Below, in pieces: positions 8,885-23,000 of a DNA stretch of 64,000 nt. Each line of letters opens with the position of its first letter. Position 1 is the first letter of the stretch. The notes beneath the pieces are model-generated. The model ran no database searches. It was not told the DNA's origin and saw nothing but the letters and a program-made list of their open reading frames with translations. Location: the NCBI RefSeq assembly GCF_000420165.1, contig NZ_ATUK01000014.1:144001-208000 (forward strand), read 5' to 3'. Source of the DNA: Thioalkalivibrio sp. AKL19 (lineage in GTDB: Bacteria > Pseudomonadota > Gammaproteobacteria > Ectothiorhodospirales > Ectothiorhodospiraceae). The position numbers and the translations under genes were made by a program.

Positions 8885-10315
8885 TCAGGCCAGTTCGCCG
8901 ACGCGCACGATCTTCATGGCGTTGGTGCCGCCATGCTCGCCCTGCAGGTCGCCTTTCGTAATGATAACCAGCCCGCCATCCTGCACGACGCCCTCGGCCT
9001 TGAGCAAGTTCACCGCCTCACGGTTCACGCTCTCGTGGCTCTCGGGGATCGGGTTCAGGGTGACCGGGTAGACGCCACGATAGAGGGTCATGCGGCGGCT
9101 GGTCGACTCGTGCTGGGTGAGCGCGTAGATCGGGATACCCGAGCTGATGCGCGACATCCACAGCGCGGTGGACCCGGATTCGGTCAGCGCGGCGATCGCG
9201 TCGACATCGAGATGGTTCGCGGTGTACATGGTCGCCATCGCAATCGCCTCGTCGACCCGGCCGAAGGTCGAATCCATGCGATGGTCGGACTGACGCGCCG
9301 CGCGCTGGCGCTCCGCGGCCTCGCAGATCCGGTCCATGCTGGTGACCACGCGTGCCGGGTAGCGTCCGGTGGCGGTCTCGCCGGAGAGCATCACCGCATC
9401 CGTGCCGTCCAGCACCGCATTCGCCACGTCGAACACCTCGGCGCGCGTGGGGATCGGGTTCTGGATCATGGTCTCCATCATCTGGGTCGCGGTAATGACC
9501 AGACGATTGAGCGTGCGCGCCCGGGTGATCAGAGTCTTCTGCACGCCGGGCAGCTCGGCATCGCCGATCTCCACGCCCAGGTCGCCACGCGCGATCATGA
9601 TGACCTCCGAGGCGGCAATGATCTCGTCAATCACCTCCAGGGCCTCGGAACGCTCGATCTTGGCACAGATACCGGCTTCCCAGCCGGCGTCCTTCAGCAG
9701 GCTGCGCGCCAGATGCAGATCCTGGGCGGAACGCGGGAAGGAGACGGCCAGGTAGTCCACCTGCAGCTCGGCGGCCAGGCGGATGTCCTCGCGGTCCTTG
9801 TCGGTGATCGCGGGGGCGGACAGACCGCCGCCCTGGCGGTTGATGCCCTTGTTGTTGGACAGCTCGCCACCGACCTCGACGGTGGTCTCGATCCGGCTGC
9901 CATTGACCGCCGTGACCTTGAGCACGATGCGGCCGTCATCCAGCAGCAGGATGTCGTCCGGCACCACGTCCGCCGGGAGTTCCTTGTAGGTCAGACCCAC
10001 TTGGGTAACATCGCCCGCATCGCGATCCAGTTCGGCATCCAGGGCGAAGGGCGCGCCCTCTTCCAGATGCACCTTGCCCTGCTGGAAGCGGTCGATGCGG
10101 ATCTTGGGGCCCTGCAGGTCGCCGAGGACACCGACACAGCGGCCGGCGCGCGCAGAGGCGGCCCGCAGCCGCGCCAGGCGCTGGCGGTGGTCATCCGGAT
10201 CACCGTGCGAGAAATTCAGCCGGACCACATCCACACCCGCCCGGATGATGGCCTCCATGGCCTCGTCGCTGTCCGTCGCCGGCCCCAGCGTGGCTACGAT
10301 CTTGGTGCGTCTCAT
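8885..10315 (-). CDS. pyk: pyruvate kinase
   Basis: Transfers phosphate from PEP to ADP in lower glycolysis. The 476-residue protein opens with [12 protein letters not shown], has NFSHG near residue 35, the active-site lysine in AKIERSEA near 222, [12 protein letters not shown] near 240 and a C-terminal regulatory domain. In an autotroph it would feed pyruvate into biosynthesis. It lies 37 bases after pgk and 79 bases before the fba start, on the same strand. Confidence 0.96.
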   Translation of the reverse strand: MRRTKIVATLGPATDSDEAMEAIIRAGVDVVRLNFSHGDPDDHRQRLARLRAASARAGRCVGVLGDLQGPKIRIDRFQQGKVHLEEGAPFALDAELDRDAGDVTQVGLTYKELPADVVPDDILLLDDGRIVLKVTAVNGSRIETTVEVGGELSNNKGINRQGGGLSAPAITDKDREDIRLAAELQVDYLAVSFPRSAQDLHLARSLLKDAGWEAGICAKIERSEALEVIDEIIAASEVIMIARGDLGVEIGDAELPGVQKTLITRARTLNRLVITATQMMETMIQNPIPTRAEVFDVANAVLDGTDAVMLSGETATGRYPARVVTSMDRICEAAERQRAARQSDHRMDSTFGRVDEAIAMATMYTANHLDVDAIAALTESGSTALWMSRISSGIPIYALTQHESTSRRMTLYRGVYPVTLNPIPESHESVNREAVNLLKAEGVVQDGGLVIITKGDLQGEHGGTNAMKIVRVGELA

Positions 10316-10352
10316 CCGCGCGCATCTCCGTCAGCGGAACGGGACAAGGGCC

Positions 10353-11531
10353 TCACCCCTTGGCTCGCTCTTCCAGGATGGCGACGGCCGGCAGGGTCTT
10401 GCCTTCGAGGAACTCGAGGAAGGCGCCACCGCCGGTGGAGATGTAGCTGATACGGTCGGCCAGGTTGTACTTGTCGATCGCGGCCAGGGTGTCGCCACCT
10501 CCGGCGATGGAGAACGCATTGCTCTCCGCAATCGCCTCGCCCAGGGCCTTGGTGCCACCGGCGAACTGGTCGAACTCGAACACGCCCACCGGGCCGTTCC
10601 AGACGATGGTGCCGGCATTGCGCAGGGCCTCGGCGTAGGTGGCCGCGGTCTCGGGGCCGACGTCGAAGATCATGTCGTCGTCCGCAACGGCGTCCACGGC
10701 CTTGGTTTCGGCCGGGGTCGACTCGGAAAACTCCTTGCCCACGGTCACGTCGGTCGGGACCGGGATCTCGCCGCCCTTGGCGCGGGCGGCCTCCATCAGG
10801 CGCTTGGACTCGTCGACCAGATCCGCCTCGTACAGCGACTTGCCGACACTGTGGCCCTGGGCCGCGATAAAGGTGTTGGCGATGCCGCCACCGACGATCA
10901 GCTGATCGACGACCTTGGACAGCGACTCCAGCACCGTCAGCTTGGTCGAGACCTTGGAGCCACCGACGATCGCCACCAGCGGGCGCTTCGGGGTCTCCAG
11001 GGCATGCCCGAGGGCCTCCAGCTCCTTGGCCAGCAGCGGGCCGGCGCAGGCCTGCGGGGAGAACTTGGCCACCCCGTGGGTGGAGGCCTGGGCGCGGTGG
11101 GCGGTGCCAAAGGCATCCATCACGAACACGTCGCACAGCGCGGCGTACTTCTTCGCCAGCGCCTCGTCGTCCTTCTTCTCGCCGGCGTTGAAGCGTACGT
11201 TCTCGAGCAGGATGACCTCGCCCGGCTTCGCGTCCACGCCGTCGAGGTAGTCGCGTACCAGGCGCACTTCGCGCCCGAGCAGGCCGCCCATGTGCTCGGC
11301 CACCGGGGCCAGGGAATCCTCCTCGGAGAACTCGCCCTCGGTCGGGCGTCCCAGGTGCGACATCAGCATCACGGCGGCGCCGCCGTCCAGGGCCTTCTGT
11401 ACGGTCTCCAGGCTCGCGCGAATGCGGGCGTCGGAGGTGACCTTGCCGTCCTTCACCGGGACGTTCAGATCCTGACGCACCAGTACGCGGCGACCCTGCA
11501 GGTCGAGATCGGTCATCTTGATGACAGACAT
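10353..11531 (-). CDS. pgk: phosphoglycerate kinase
   Basis: Interconverts 1,3-bisphosphoglycerate and 3-phosphoglycerate. The 392-residue protein has [11 protein letters not shown] near residue 16, the SHLGRP loop near 61, the hinge GGSKVSTK near 195 and the nucleotide loop GGGDTLAAI near 356. The start at 11531 has GAGAGG upstream; the reading frame extends 41 codons further but across the hairpins after gap, so that start is rejected. Upstream, two hairpins separate it from gap. Confidence 0.96.
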   Translation of the reverse strand: MSVIKMTDLDLQGRRVLVRQDLNVPVKDGKVTSDARIRASLETVQKALDGGAAVMLMSHLGRPTEGEFSEEDSLAPVAEHMGGLLGREVRLVRDYLDGVDAKPGEVILLENVRFNAGEKKDDEALAKKYAALCDVFVMDAFGTAHRAQASTHGVAKFSPQACAGPLLAKELEALGHALETPKRPLVAIVGGSKVSTKLTVLESLSKVVDQLIVGGGIANTFIAAQGHSVGKSLYEADLVDESKRLMEAARAKGGEIPVPTDVTVGKEFSESTPAETKAVDAVADDDMIFDVGPETAATYAEALRNAGTIVWNGPVGVFEFDQFAGGTKALGEAIAESNAFSIAGGGDTLAAIDKYNLADRISYISTGGGAFLEFLEGKTLPAVAILEERAKG

Positions 11532-11572
11532 GGGAGTACCTCTCGAAATACGGTTGGAAAGAAAAAGGCTTC

Positions 11573-11598
11573 GGGCGAGCCCCCGACGGGGCTCGCCC
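11573..11598 (-). terminator. second hairpin between gap and pgk
   Basis: An 11-base stem (GGGCGAGCCCC and its complement, loop 3-4) reads on the minus strand into GAAGCCTTTTTCTTT. It lies about 40 bases upstream of the pgk start, after the first gap terminator. It may end leftover readthrough or stabilise the end of the gap mRNA. Confidence 0.65.
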
Positions 11599-11626
11599 CA
11601 GGCCTCTGGGCCCCGGGAAAACGGAA

Positions 11627-11654
11627 ATGGCCGGGCCCCGTGGGGCCCGGCCAT
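11627..11654 (-). terminator. intrinsic terminator after gap
   Basis: A perfect 13-base inverted repeat (11627-11639 with 11642-11654) starts 6 bases past the gap stop and reads on the minus strand into TTTCCGTTTTCCC. A strong stem with a moderate T-run. Confidence 0.8.
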
Positions 11655-11660
11655 CCGGCC

Positions 11661-14701
<3,041 letters not shown>

Positions 14702-15024
14702 GCTGATCTCCTGCTCTAAGTAGTGTTGGGTTTGGCTGATGGCGGGCGGCGGCGCGAGGCGCCAGCGGCGGCCGACCCGGACGAGTCGGTCGAAACCAGG
14801 GGCTCACGGTTATATCGGCCGGCGTTGCAGTGCGCGGCGGCCCGAGCAGCCTGCGGGGCAGGCGCTACCCGACTGCGCGAACACGCGGCGGGCGGCCCTC
14901 CCCATCAAACGCGGTGCATTTTGGCCACTTTCGCGCACCGGGGCAAGTCGCCCCCAGACCGCGCCACGCCGCGCCATCGCCACCGGCGCGGAGGCGCATG
15001 CCCCTACCTTTGCCGGGGAGGGGC

Positions 15025-15054
15025 TTAGAAAAATGCCGCGAGTCGCGTTACACT
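15025..15054 (+). promoter_or_regulatory. candidate metK promoter
   Basis: TTAGAA (15025-15030), an 18-base spacer and TACACT (15049-15054). The -35 match is weak and the -10 match is fair. Transcription would start near 15061, at the foot of the leader hairpin. Confidence 0.5.
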
Positions 15055-15057
15055 AGC

Positions 15058-15090
15058 GGTCGTTTTGCGCAAAACTAAATGGAAACGACC
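15058..15090 (+). promoter_or_regulatory. leader hairpin directly before the metK ribosome binding site
   Basis: GGTCGTTT (15058-15065) pairs perfectly with AAACGACC (15083-15090), and the 14-base palindrome GTTTTGCGCAAAAC (15062-15075) overlaps it as an alternative fold. The metK ribosome binding site AAAGGA begins 3 bases later. Position suggests control of translation, or an operator in the DNA, but no known SAM riboswitch class was recognised. Confidence 0.5.
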
Positions 15091-15105
15091 ATAAAGGAAC
15101 GCCTA

Positions 15106-16278
<1,173 letters not shown>

Positions 16279-16308
16279 TAGCACCCGACATTTTGTAAGC
16301 GAAATACC

Positions 16309-16389
16309 CATCCGGCTGAGGAGCGCTGCAGCGGTTCCACCGTCAGGCTCAGCCGGATGCTCCCCTGAAACGTGAACACGGCGCTCATC
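16309..16389 (+). ncRNA. S-adenosylhomocysteine (SAH) riboswitch
   Basis: A perfect 12-base outer stem (16309-16320 with 16348-16359) closes the conserved core GAGGAGCGCTGCAGCGG...CGTCAGGCTC. The loop sequence GAGCGC (16321-16326) can form a pseudoknot with GCGCTC (16381-16386) downstream. This architecture and the core match the SAH aptamer known upstream of ahcY in proteobacteria, where SAH binding turns expression on. It sits in the leader of ahcY, 23 bases before its start. Confidence 0.93.
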
Positions 16390-16412
16390 CAGATAGACGG
16401 AGAAGTTAATCC

Positions 16413-17825
16413 ATGAATGCTGTGATGAACGACAAGAAAACGACCGATTACGTCGTCAAGGACATTAACCTTGCCGAGTTCGGCCGCAAGGAAATCGCGA
16501 TCGCCGAGACCGAGATGCCCGGCCTGGTCCAGACCCGCGAAGAGTTCGCGGCCTCCAAGCCGCTGAAGGGCGCCAAGATCGCCGGCTCCCTGCACATGAC
16601 CATCCAGACGGCTGTGCTGATCCAGACCCTGGAAGCCCTGGGTGCCGACGTGCGCTGGGCCTCCTGCAACATCTACTCCACCCAGGACCACGCCGCGGCC
16701 GCCATCGCCGACAACGGCACCCCGGTCTTCGCCGTCAAGGGCGAAACCCTGGAAGAGTACTGGGACTACTGCCACCGCATCTTCGAATTCGACGGCGGCG
16801 CCAACATGATCCTGGACGACGGTGGTGACGCCACGCTGCTGCTGCACCTGGGCGCCAAGGCCGAGAAGGACCAGTCGGTCATCTCCAAGCCGGAGAACGA
16901 GGAAGAAGAGGCCCTGTTCGCCAAGATCAAGGAACGCCTGGCCGAACAGCCGACCTGGTACTCCGACATGCTGTCGAAGATCCAGGGCGTGACCGAAGAG
17001 ACCACCACCGGTGTCCATCGCCTGTACCAGATGGCTAAGGACGGCGAGCTGGCCTTCCCGGCGATCAACGTCAACGACTCGGTCACCAAGTCCAAGTTCG
17101 ACAACCTGTACGGCTGCCGCGAGTCCACCGTGGACTCCATCAAGCGCGCCACCGACGTGATGATCGCGGGCAAGATCGCCGTGGTCGCCGGTTACGGTGA
17201 CGTCGGCAAGGGTGCCGCGCAGTCGCTGGCCGGCCTGGGTGCCACCGTGTGGATCACCGAGATCGACCCGATCTGCGCCCTGCAGGCCTCGATGGAAGGC
17301 TTCCGCGTGGTCACGATGGAAGAAGCAGCCGACAAGGCCGAGATCTTCGTCACCGCGACCGGTAACAAGGACGTGATCACCGAAGATCACATGACCCGCA
17401 TGAAGAACCAGGCCATCGTCTGCAACATCGGTCACTTCGACTCCGAGATCGCCGTGGCCGCGATGCGCAAGTACGAGTGGGAGAACATCAAGCCGCAGGT
17501 TGACCACATCATCCTGCCGAACGGCAACCGGATCATCATGCTGGCCGAAGGCCGTCTGGTGAACCTGGGCTGCGGCACCGGTCATCCGAGCTTCGTGATG
17601 TCCAACTCCTTCACCAACCAGACCCTGGCTCAGATCGAGCTGTGGACCAAGGGTGACCAGTACGACAAGAACGTCTACGTGCTGCCGAAGCACCTGGACG
17701 AGAAGGTCGCGCAGCTGCACCTGAAGAAGCTGGGTGCCAACCTGACCCGTCTGACCGACGAGCAGTCCAAGTACCTGGGTCTGCCGGTGGATGGTCCGTT
17801 CAAGCCGGAACACTACCGCTACTGA
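16413..17825 (+). CDS. ahcY: adenosylhomocysteinase
   Basis: Hydrolyses SAH to adenosine and homocysteine, removing the inhibitor of methyltransferases. The 470-residue protein is the long bacterial form with an insert near residue 150; it has the NAD loop GYGDVGKG near 259, [15 protein letters not shown] near 388 and the C-terminal HYRY. GGAGAAG precedes the ATG. Controlled by the SAH riboswitch immediately upstream, and followed by a hairpin region and metF. Confidence 0.96.
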   Translation: MNAVMNDKKTTDYVVKDINLAEFGRKEIAIAETEMPGLVQTREEFAASKPLKGAKIAGSLHMTIQTAVLIQTLEALGADVRWASCNIYSTQDHAAAAIADNGTPVFAVKGETLEEYWDYCHRIFEFDGGANMILDDGGDATLLLHLGAKAEKDQSVISKPENEEEEALFAKIKERLAEQPTWYSDMLSKIQGVTEETTTGVHRLYQMAKDGELAFPAINVNDSVTKSKFDNLYGCRESTVDSIKRATDVMIAGKIAVVAGYGDVGKGAAQSLAGLGATVWITEIDPICALQASMEGFRVVTMEEAADKAEIFVTATGNKDVITEDHMTRMKNQAIVCNIGHFDSEIAVAAMRKYEWENIKPQVDHIILPNGNRIIMLAEGRLVNLGCGTGHPSFVMSNSFTNQTLAQIELWTKGDQYDKNVYVLPKHLDEKVAQLHLKKLGANLTRLTDEQSKYLGLPVDGPFKPEHYRY

Positions 17826-17835
17826 TCGGCCAGCC

Positions 17836-17862
17836 TCACATTTCAATTCGTTGTTAATGTGA
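17836..17862 (+). other. 7-bp hairpin after ahcY
   Basis: TCACATT and AATGTGA with a 13-base loop, 10 bases past the ahcY stop and just upstream of the terminator-like hairpin. It may be a 3' mRNA structure or a part of an attenuator for metF. Confidence 0.35.
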
Positions 17863-17870
17863 ACGCCGGG

Positions 17871-17906
17871 GCGGGCCGCATGTTCGTGCGGTCCGCCTTC
17901 TTTTTG
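17871..17906 (+). terminator. terminator or attenuator between ahcY and metF
   Basis: A 10-base stem with one G-T mismatch (GCGGGCCGCA, loop, TGCGGTCCGC) followed by CTTCTTTTTG, ending 15 bases before the metF start codon. It looks like an intrinsic terminator; its place tightly before metF raises the chance of attenuation. Confidence 0.75.
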
Positions 17907-17920
17907 TCTGGAGGACAAAC

Positions 17921-18775
17921 ATGTCTGCACAAGAACGCGTCTATAGCGTTGAGTTTTTTCCGCCCAAGGACGAGGCCGGAGCCGAACGCCTGGCCAAGGC
18001 CCGCAAGCGCCTGGGCGCCCTGAACCCCGAGTTCTATTCCGTCACCTTCGGCGCCGGGGGTTCCACCCGCGACCGCACGCTGGAGACGGTCCGGGACATC
18101 ATCGACAACGACGGCTTTCCCGCCGCCCCGCACGTCTCCTGCATCTCCTCCACCAAGGACGAGTTGCGCGAGCTGCTGTCGACCTACCGCGATATCGGCG
18201 TGAACCGCATCGTCGCACTGCGCGGCGACCTGCCGTCCGGCACCAAGAATTCCGGTGGCGATTTCCGCTACGCCTCGGAGCTGGTGGAGTTCGTGCGTGC
18301 CGAGTTCAACGACCAGTTCAAGATCGAGGTGGCGGCCTATCCGGAATTCCACCCGCAGGCGCCGAACGCCGAAAAGGACCTCGAGAACTTCAAGACCAAG
18401 GTGGATGCCGGCGCCGACGCCGCGATCACCCAGTACTTCTACAACGTGGACGCCTACGTCGCGTTCATGGAACGGGTGGAAAAAATGGGCATCACCATCC
18501 CGATCATTGCCGGGATCATGCCGATCACCAACTACACCCAGATCGTGCGCTTCTCCGAGATGTGCGGCGCCGAGATCCCGCGTTACATCCGCAAGCGGAT
18601 GGAAGCCTATGGCGACGACAAGGAATCGATCCGCAAATTCGGGATCGAGGTCGCCACGCGTCTGACCGACGACCTGCTCGACAAGGGCGCGCCGGGAATC
18701 CACTTCTATTCGATGAACCAGGCCGGCCCCACCGAACAGATCTGGAAGGCCCTGGACCTCGACAACCGGAAGTAG
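17921..18775 (+). CDS. metF: methylenetetrahydrofolate reductase
   Basis: Flavoenzyme that reduces 5,10-methylene-THF to 5-methyl-THF for homocysteine remethylation. The 284-residue TIM barrel opens with VYSVEFFPPKDE, has TFGAGGSTRD near residue 44, LRGDLP near 104 and the FAD/folate region ITQYFYNVDAY near 167. CTGGAGG precedes the ATG. It completes the metK-ahcY-metF block and ends 5 bases before rsmE. Confidence 0.95.
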   Translation: MSAQERVYSVEFFPPKDEAGAERLAKARKRLGALNPEFYSVTFGAGGSTRDRTLETVRDIIDNDGFPAAPHVSCISSTKDELRELLSTYRDIGVNRIVALRGDLPSGTKNSGGDFRYASELVEFVRAEFNDQFKIEVAAYPEFHPQAPNAEKDLENFKTKVDAGADAAITQYFYNVDAYVAFMERVEKMGITIPIIAGIMPITNYTQIVRFSEMCGAEIPRYIRKRMEAYGDDKESIRKFGIEVATRLTDDLLDKGAPGIHFYSMNQAGPTEQIWKALDLDNRK

Positions 18776-18780
18776 ACTGC

Positions 18781-19527
18781 ATGCGCTGCCCCCGGCTATT
18801 GCTCGAATCCGAGGCACTGGTCGAGGGGCAGTCGCTTCCTGCCCCGCAGGACCGGCTCCACTACGCCACCACCGTCCTGCGTCTGAAGAGCGGCGCCCCC
18901 TGCCGCGTCTTTGACGGCCTCGGCAACGAATTCGACGCGACCCTCGAACTGAGCGACCGACGCCACGGCACCTTCCATCTGGGCGAACGTGCCGCCGCCC
19001 CGACCCATCCCGTGTTTCCGATCCACCTGCTGCAGGGCGTGGCCCGTGGCGACCACATGGACCTCGCCATCCAGAAGGCCGTGGAGCTGGGCGTGCAGTC
19101 CATCCGCCCGGTGCTGTGCGAGCGCTCGCGGTCGGCCGCCGCGCACAAGGGGCTGGACAAGCGCCAGCGCCACTGGCAGGGCATCCTGCGCGCCGCCGCC
19201 GAACAGTGTGGCCGCAACGAGCTGCCCGAGCTTTTCGAACCCGCTCCGCCGGAGACGGCCCTCGCGGGCTGCGCCGACGGCCTCGGACTGCTGGCCGAAG
19301 AGGGGGCCCCCGGGCTGGATGCGCGCCTGGGCGAACGCCACCGCTGGCCCTCGTCGGTCGCGCTCTATGTTGGTCCGGAAGGCGGGCTCACGCCCGCGGA
19401 AGCCGAGCATGCTCGGGATGCGGGGTTTCTGGGGGTCGGGATGGGGCCGCGCACCCTGCGCACCGAGACCGCCGCGATGGCCCTGGTCACGCTGGTCCAG
19501 TCGCGGCTGGGCGACCTGCGAGGCTGA
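18781..19527 (+). CDS. rsmE: 16S rRNA m3U1498 methyltransferase
   Basis: SPOUT-class (knotted) methyltransferase acting on U1498 of 16S rRNA. The 248-residue protein has an N-terminal PUA-like part, then QGVARGDHMDLAIQKAVELG near residue 80, ERSRS, AAEQCGR near 140, and the knot sequence VGPEGGLTPAE near 197 and GPRTLRTETA near 222. The start at 18781 is 5 bases after metF, so it is likely cotranscribed. The longer frame running back into metF is a shadow. Confidence 0.93.
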   Translation: MRCPRLLLESEALVEGQSLPAPQDRLHYATTVLRLKSGAPCRVFDGLGNEFDATLELSDRRHGTFHLGERAAAPTHPVFPIHLLQGVARGDHMDLAIQKAVELGVQSIRPVLCERSRSAAAHKGLDKRQRHWQGILRAAAEQCGRNELPELFEPAPPETALAGCADGLGLLAEEGAPGLDARLGERHRWPSSVALYVGPEGGLTPAEAEHARDAGFLGVGMGPRTLRTETAAMALVTLVQSRLGDLRG

Positions 19528-19582
19528 CCGGAAAAGCGGCTCGGAAGTCTAGGCGTGCACCGCAGCGGGGGCGGGAGGGCTC

Positions 19583-20074
19583 TCAGGCCGGCTGGCCCTC
19601 GGCGATCTCCAGCAGACGCTGCTCGAGGATATCCAGGCGCAGCAGGTGCGTCGTCACCCCCGACGCCTTGACGCGCCAGGACCACGGCGTGGCATCGGAA
19701 TCCTCGAGCGCGTAGATGTTCTGCGGAGTGATCTGCACCGGATGGGGCGTACCGCGAACCTCCAGCGCATAGAACGGCAGGTGATCCGGTTCCATCACCG
19801 CCTGCATCACCAGCAAACGCGTGAAACGGCGACGGTCCTCGCCCGTGTCGCGGCCCGGGTCCAGAAGCTGGTTCACGTTAACCACCGGCACCTGCACGTC
19901 CTGCCAGACCAGGCTGGGCTCCAGCCACTGAATATCCGGGTGCTCGGAGGCCTGCTCCACCGCCCCCGCCCGCGTCGTGACCTCGAGAAAGGCACTACGC
20001 GGCAGCAGGATGGATCCCGCATCCAGCTGCACGATCACGGCCTCGACGGCCTGGGCCTGTGCCTCGTCGCTCAT
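19583..20074 (-). CDS. chpC: CheW-like protein, ChpC type
   Basis: A 163-residue single-domain CheW-like adaptor. The fold is suggested by IVQLDAGSILLP near residue 14, VPVVNVNQLLDPG near 62 and FYALEVRGTPHPVQIT near 100. In Pseudomonas ChpC follows chpA in the Pil-Chp cluster and helps couple additional receptors to the kinase. Its start overlaps the chpA stop by ATGA. The symbol is assigned mainly from position, since CheW domains diverge fast. Confidence 0.72.
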   Translation of the reverse strand: MSDEAQAQAVEAVIVQLDAGSILLPRSAFLEVTTRAGAVEQASEHPDIQWLEPSLVWQDVQVPVVNVNQLLDPGRDTGEDRRRFTRLLVMQAVMEPDHLPFYALEVRGTPHPVQITPQNIYALEDSDATPWSWRVKASGVTTHLLRLDILEQRLLEIAEGQPA

Positions 20075-23000
20075 GCGGACACCTCCTGCAGTTGCTCGCG
20101 GATCGCATTCAGCAGGTCATTCTCGAGATACGGCTTGCCGAGATACCCGTTGACCCCGAGGCGGTCGGCCCGCTCGCGGTGCTTGGTCCCGCTGCGCGAG
20201 GTAATCATGATGATCGGCACATGCCCGAAGTCCGGGTGATCGCGCACGTGCGCGGCGAACTCGAAGCCATCCATGCGCGGCATCTCGACATCCAGCAGGA
20301 TCAATTGCGGGCGGCGCTCGTCCAGCAGGCCCACCGCATCCAGGCCATCGCGCGCGGTCACCACGTCGTAGCCGTGACGGGTCAGCAGGCGCGCCGTGAC
20401 CTTGCGGATGGTGATCGAGTCGTCCACCACCATGATCCGTCGGGAACTCGCGCCCTCCGCCGCCGTCTGCGGTGCCTCGGGCAGCGACGCGGCGGCCTCG
20501 GCAAAGCGCACCAGCATGCTGAGATCCAGGATGAGCATCACCGACCCGTCGCCCTGCAGGGTGGCCCCGGCCACGCCCGGAATGCGGCTCAGCACCGGCC
20601 CCACGGACTTCACCACGACCTCCTGGCTCCCCAGCAGGCCGTCGATGCGCAGGGCGACGCGCCGATCGTCGGCCCGAACCAGCAACAACGGGAACGGGTG
20701 ATCCGGGAAGTGGTCGATCCCGGCCTGGCTCTCCACGCCCATCAGGTCGCCCAGGCCACGCACCTCGTAGTCCTGGCCGATGTAGTTGTAGGTCGCCTTG
20801 CCATCACGCGCGTCGATCTCCTCGGCGCGGGCACGCACGACCCCCTCCACCGACGCCATCGGGACGGCGAAGGTCTCTTCGCCCACTTGCACCAGCAGGG
20901 CCTGGGAGATGGCCAGGGTGAACGGCAGACGCATGGTGAAGCGCGAACCCTTGCCGGGCGTCGACTGGATCTCCAGTGTGCCGCCCAGCTGCTTCACGTC
21001 GCTGTTGACCACATCCAGGCCAACCCCGCGCCCCGCGACCTGCGAGACCGCGGCGGCCGTGGAGAACCCGGACTGGAGGATCAGTTGCAGGGCCTGGGAG
21101 TCGCTTACGTCGGCATCGGCCGCGATGAGGCCCCGCTCGATCGCCCGGGCGCGGATGGCCTCGGCGTCGATGCCCTTGCCGTCGTCGGTCACCTGCAGGC
21201 GGATCTCGCTGCCGGACTGTTCCAGGCTGACATCGATCTGCCCCTGCGCGGGCTTGTGCGCCTGCTCGCGCTCGGCCGGTGCTTCAATGCCGTGCGCAAT
21301 GGCGTTGCGCAGCAGGTGTTCCAGCGGCGAGACCAGCCGTTCCAGCAGGGCGCGGTCAAGCTCGGCCCCCTGTCCGGTAAACTCGACCCGGACCCCCTTG
21401 CCCAAGTCCTCGCCCGCCTGGCGTACCACCCGGCGCAGTCGCGGGGCCATGCGGGCAAAACGCACCATGCGCTGCCGCATCAACTGGTCCTGCAGGTCGG
21501 TGCCAACGCGGCGCTGCTGCAGCAGGATCCCGCCGGCGTTCTGCAGTTCGTCGCCGACCTCCTGCTTCAGGGCCTCGAGGTCACTGACACTTTCGGCCAG
21601 GGCGCGCGACAACTGCTGAATACCGGAATAGCGGTCCATCTCCAGGGGATCGAAGTCGACGGCCTCCTCACCGCTCTCTTCCTCCACCCGGAACAGGATC
21701 TGCGCCTCGGTCTCGATCTCGAGCTTGCGCAGCTGGTCGCGCAGGCGGGCGATCGTACGGTCGAGTTCGTCGACCTGTCCTTCGACCCGGCCGACGGTCT
21801 GTTCGAAACGACGATGGAACGTCGCCAGCTCGCCGGCATTGTTCACCAGGCTGTCGAGGACCTCGGCGTCCATGCGGACCTGGTCCTGGATGCGCCGGCC
21901 TTCGGTCTCCGGCATCTCGTGGGAACGGCGATCGGTCTCGACCACCTGTGCTGTCGCCAGATCGGCGCCGACGGCGTCTTCGGCCGCCGAATCATCGGGC
22001 TCCGCGGCATCCGCCTCGCTCGGGTCCACGGGTGCCTCGGCATCCGATTCGCCCGCAGACCAGGCACGCAGGGCGGGCAGCGAGTCACTGGCCGCCTCGT
22101 CCATCTGCCAGGCGCCAACTCCGCGCTCGACCAGATGCTGCACGTCGGTCAGGGCACGCTCCGTGAGCTGGAAGAAGCCGTCACGCGGTTCCAGGCCGGT
22201 CTCGGTCTCTACGCTCAGGGCGCTTTCCAGGGCGTGCGCAATCGCCCCGACCACGGTGAAGCCGGCCATGCGCGCGCTGCCCTTCAGGGTATGCACCTCA
22301 CGCTGGAAGGCATTCTGGTCCGGGCCCGGACGGCCGCCGGCCTCGCGCCAGCCATTGAGGGCGGCGAAGGCGGCGTCGAGGATGTCGCGGGCCTCCTCGA
22401 TGAAGACCTCGGCGAACTCCCAGTCGATCTCCAGCTCGGGCTCCGGCTCGCCGGACACGTCCGGTTCCGTCTCCGCGCCGGACGCGGCGGGCTCGACATC
22501 ATCGAAGTCCGACGCCTCTTCCTCGTCCGCCTGTTCCTCGGCGCGCAAGAGCTGCTCGGCCGTCGCATGATCCAGCAGGGCGTAGACCTCCGAGGCCCAG
22601 GGCGGCGGCTCCAGCACCTTGGCCGGGTCCGGCTCGTCGTCCCCGACCGCATCGGCGACATAGGTCTCGAGCTGACGCAGGAGCGCGACGGCGCCGGCCG
22701 GCAACGCCCATTCCATGTCGCGGTGGATGCGGATCAGGCGCTCGAACGGGCCGCAGACCGAGTAGATGCCCCGGATGTCGGCCGTGCGTGCGCTGCCGTT
22801 CAGGGTGTGCAGTGCCCGTTCGAGATCGTGATTCGGGACCCGGTCGGGACGCCACTGGGCCTCGTCCAGCCAGCCACGCAGGGTGAGCAGATGGACCTGG
22901 GCCTCGGCCGCAAACACCTGCCACAGCTGCGGATCCGTATCCATGCGTGCGGCCACAGGTTCCGCGGGTGCATCCTGCAGGTCGGGTTCGACTGCCGCCG

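Larger units (their letters stand above)
14702..15105. other. divergent tkt / metK intergenic region
   Basis: About 400 bases with no credible gene. It holds the tkt ribosome binding site and possible -10 box on the minus strand, a GC-rich centre, an inverted repeat pairing GCCCCT near 14999 with AGGGGC near 15019, and then the metK promoter and leader hairpin described separately. Small reading frames here have no family signature. Confidence 0.7.
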
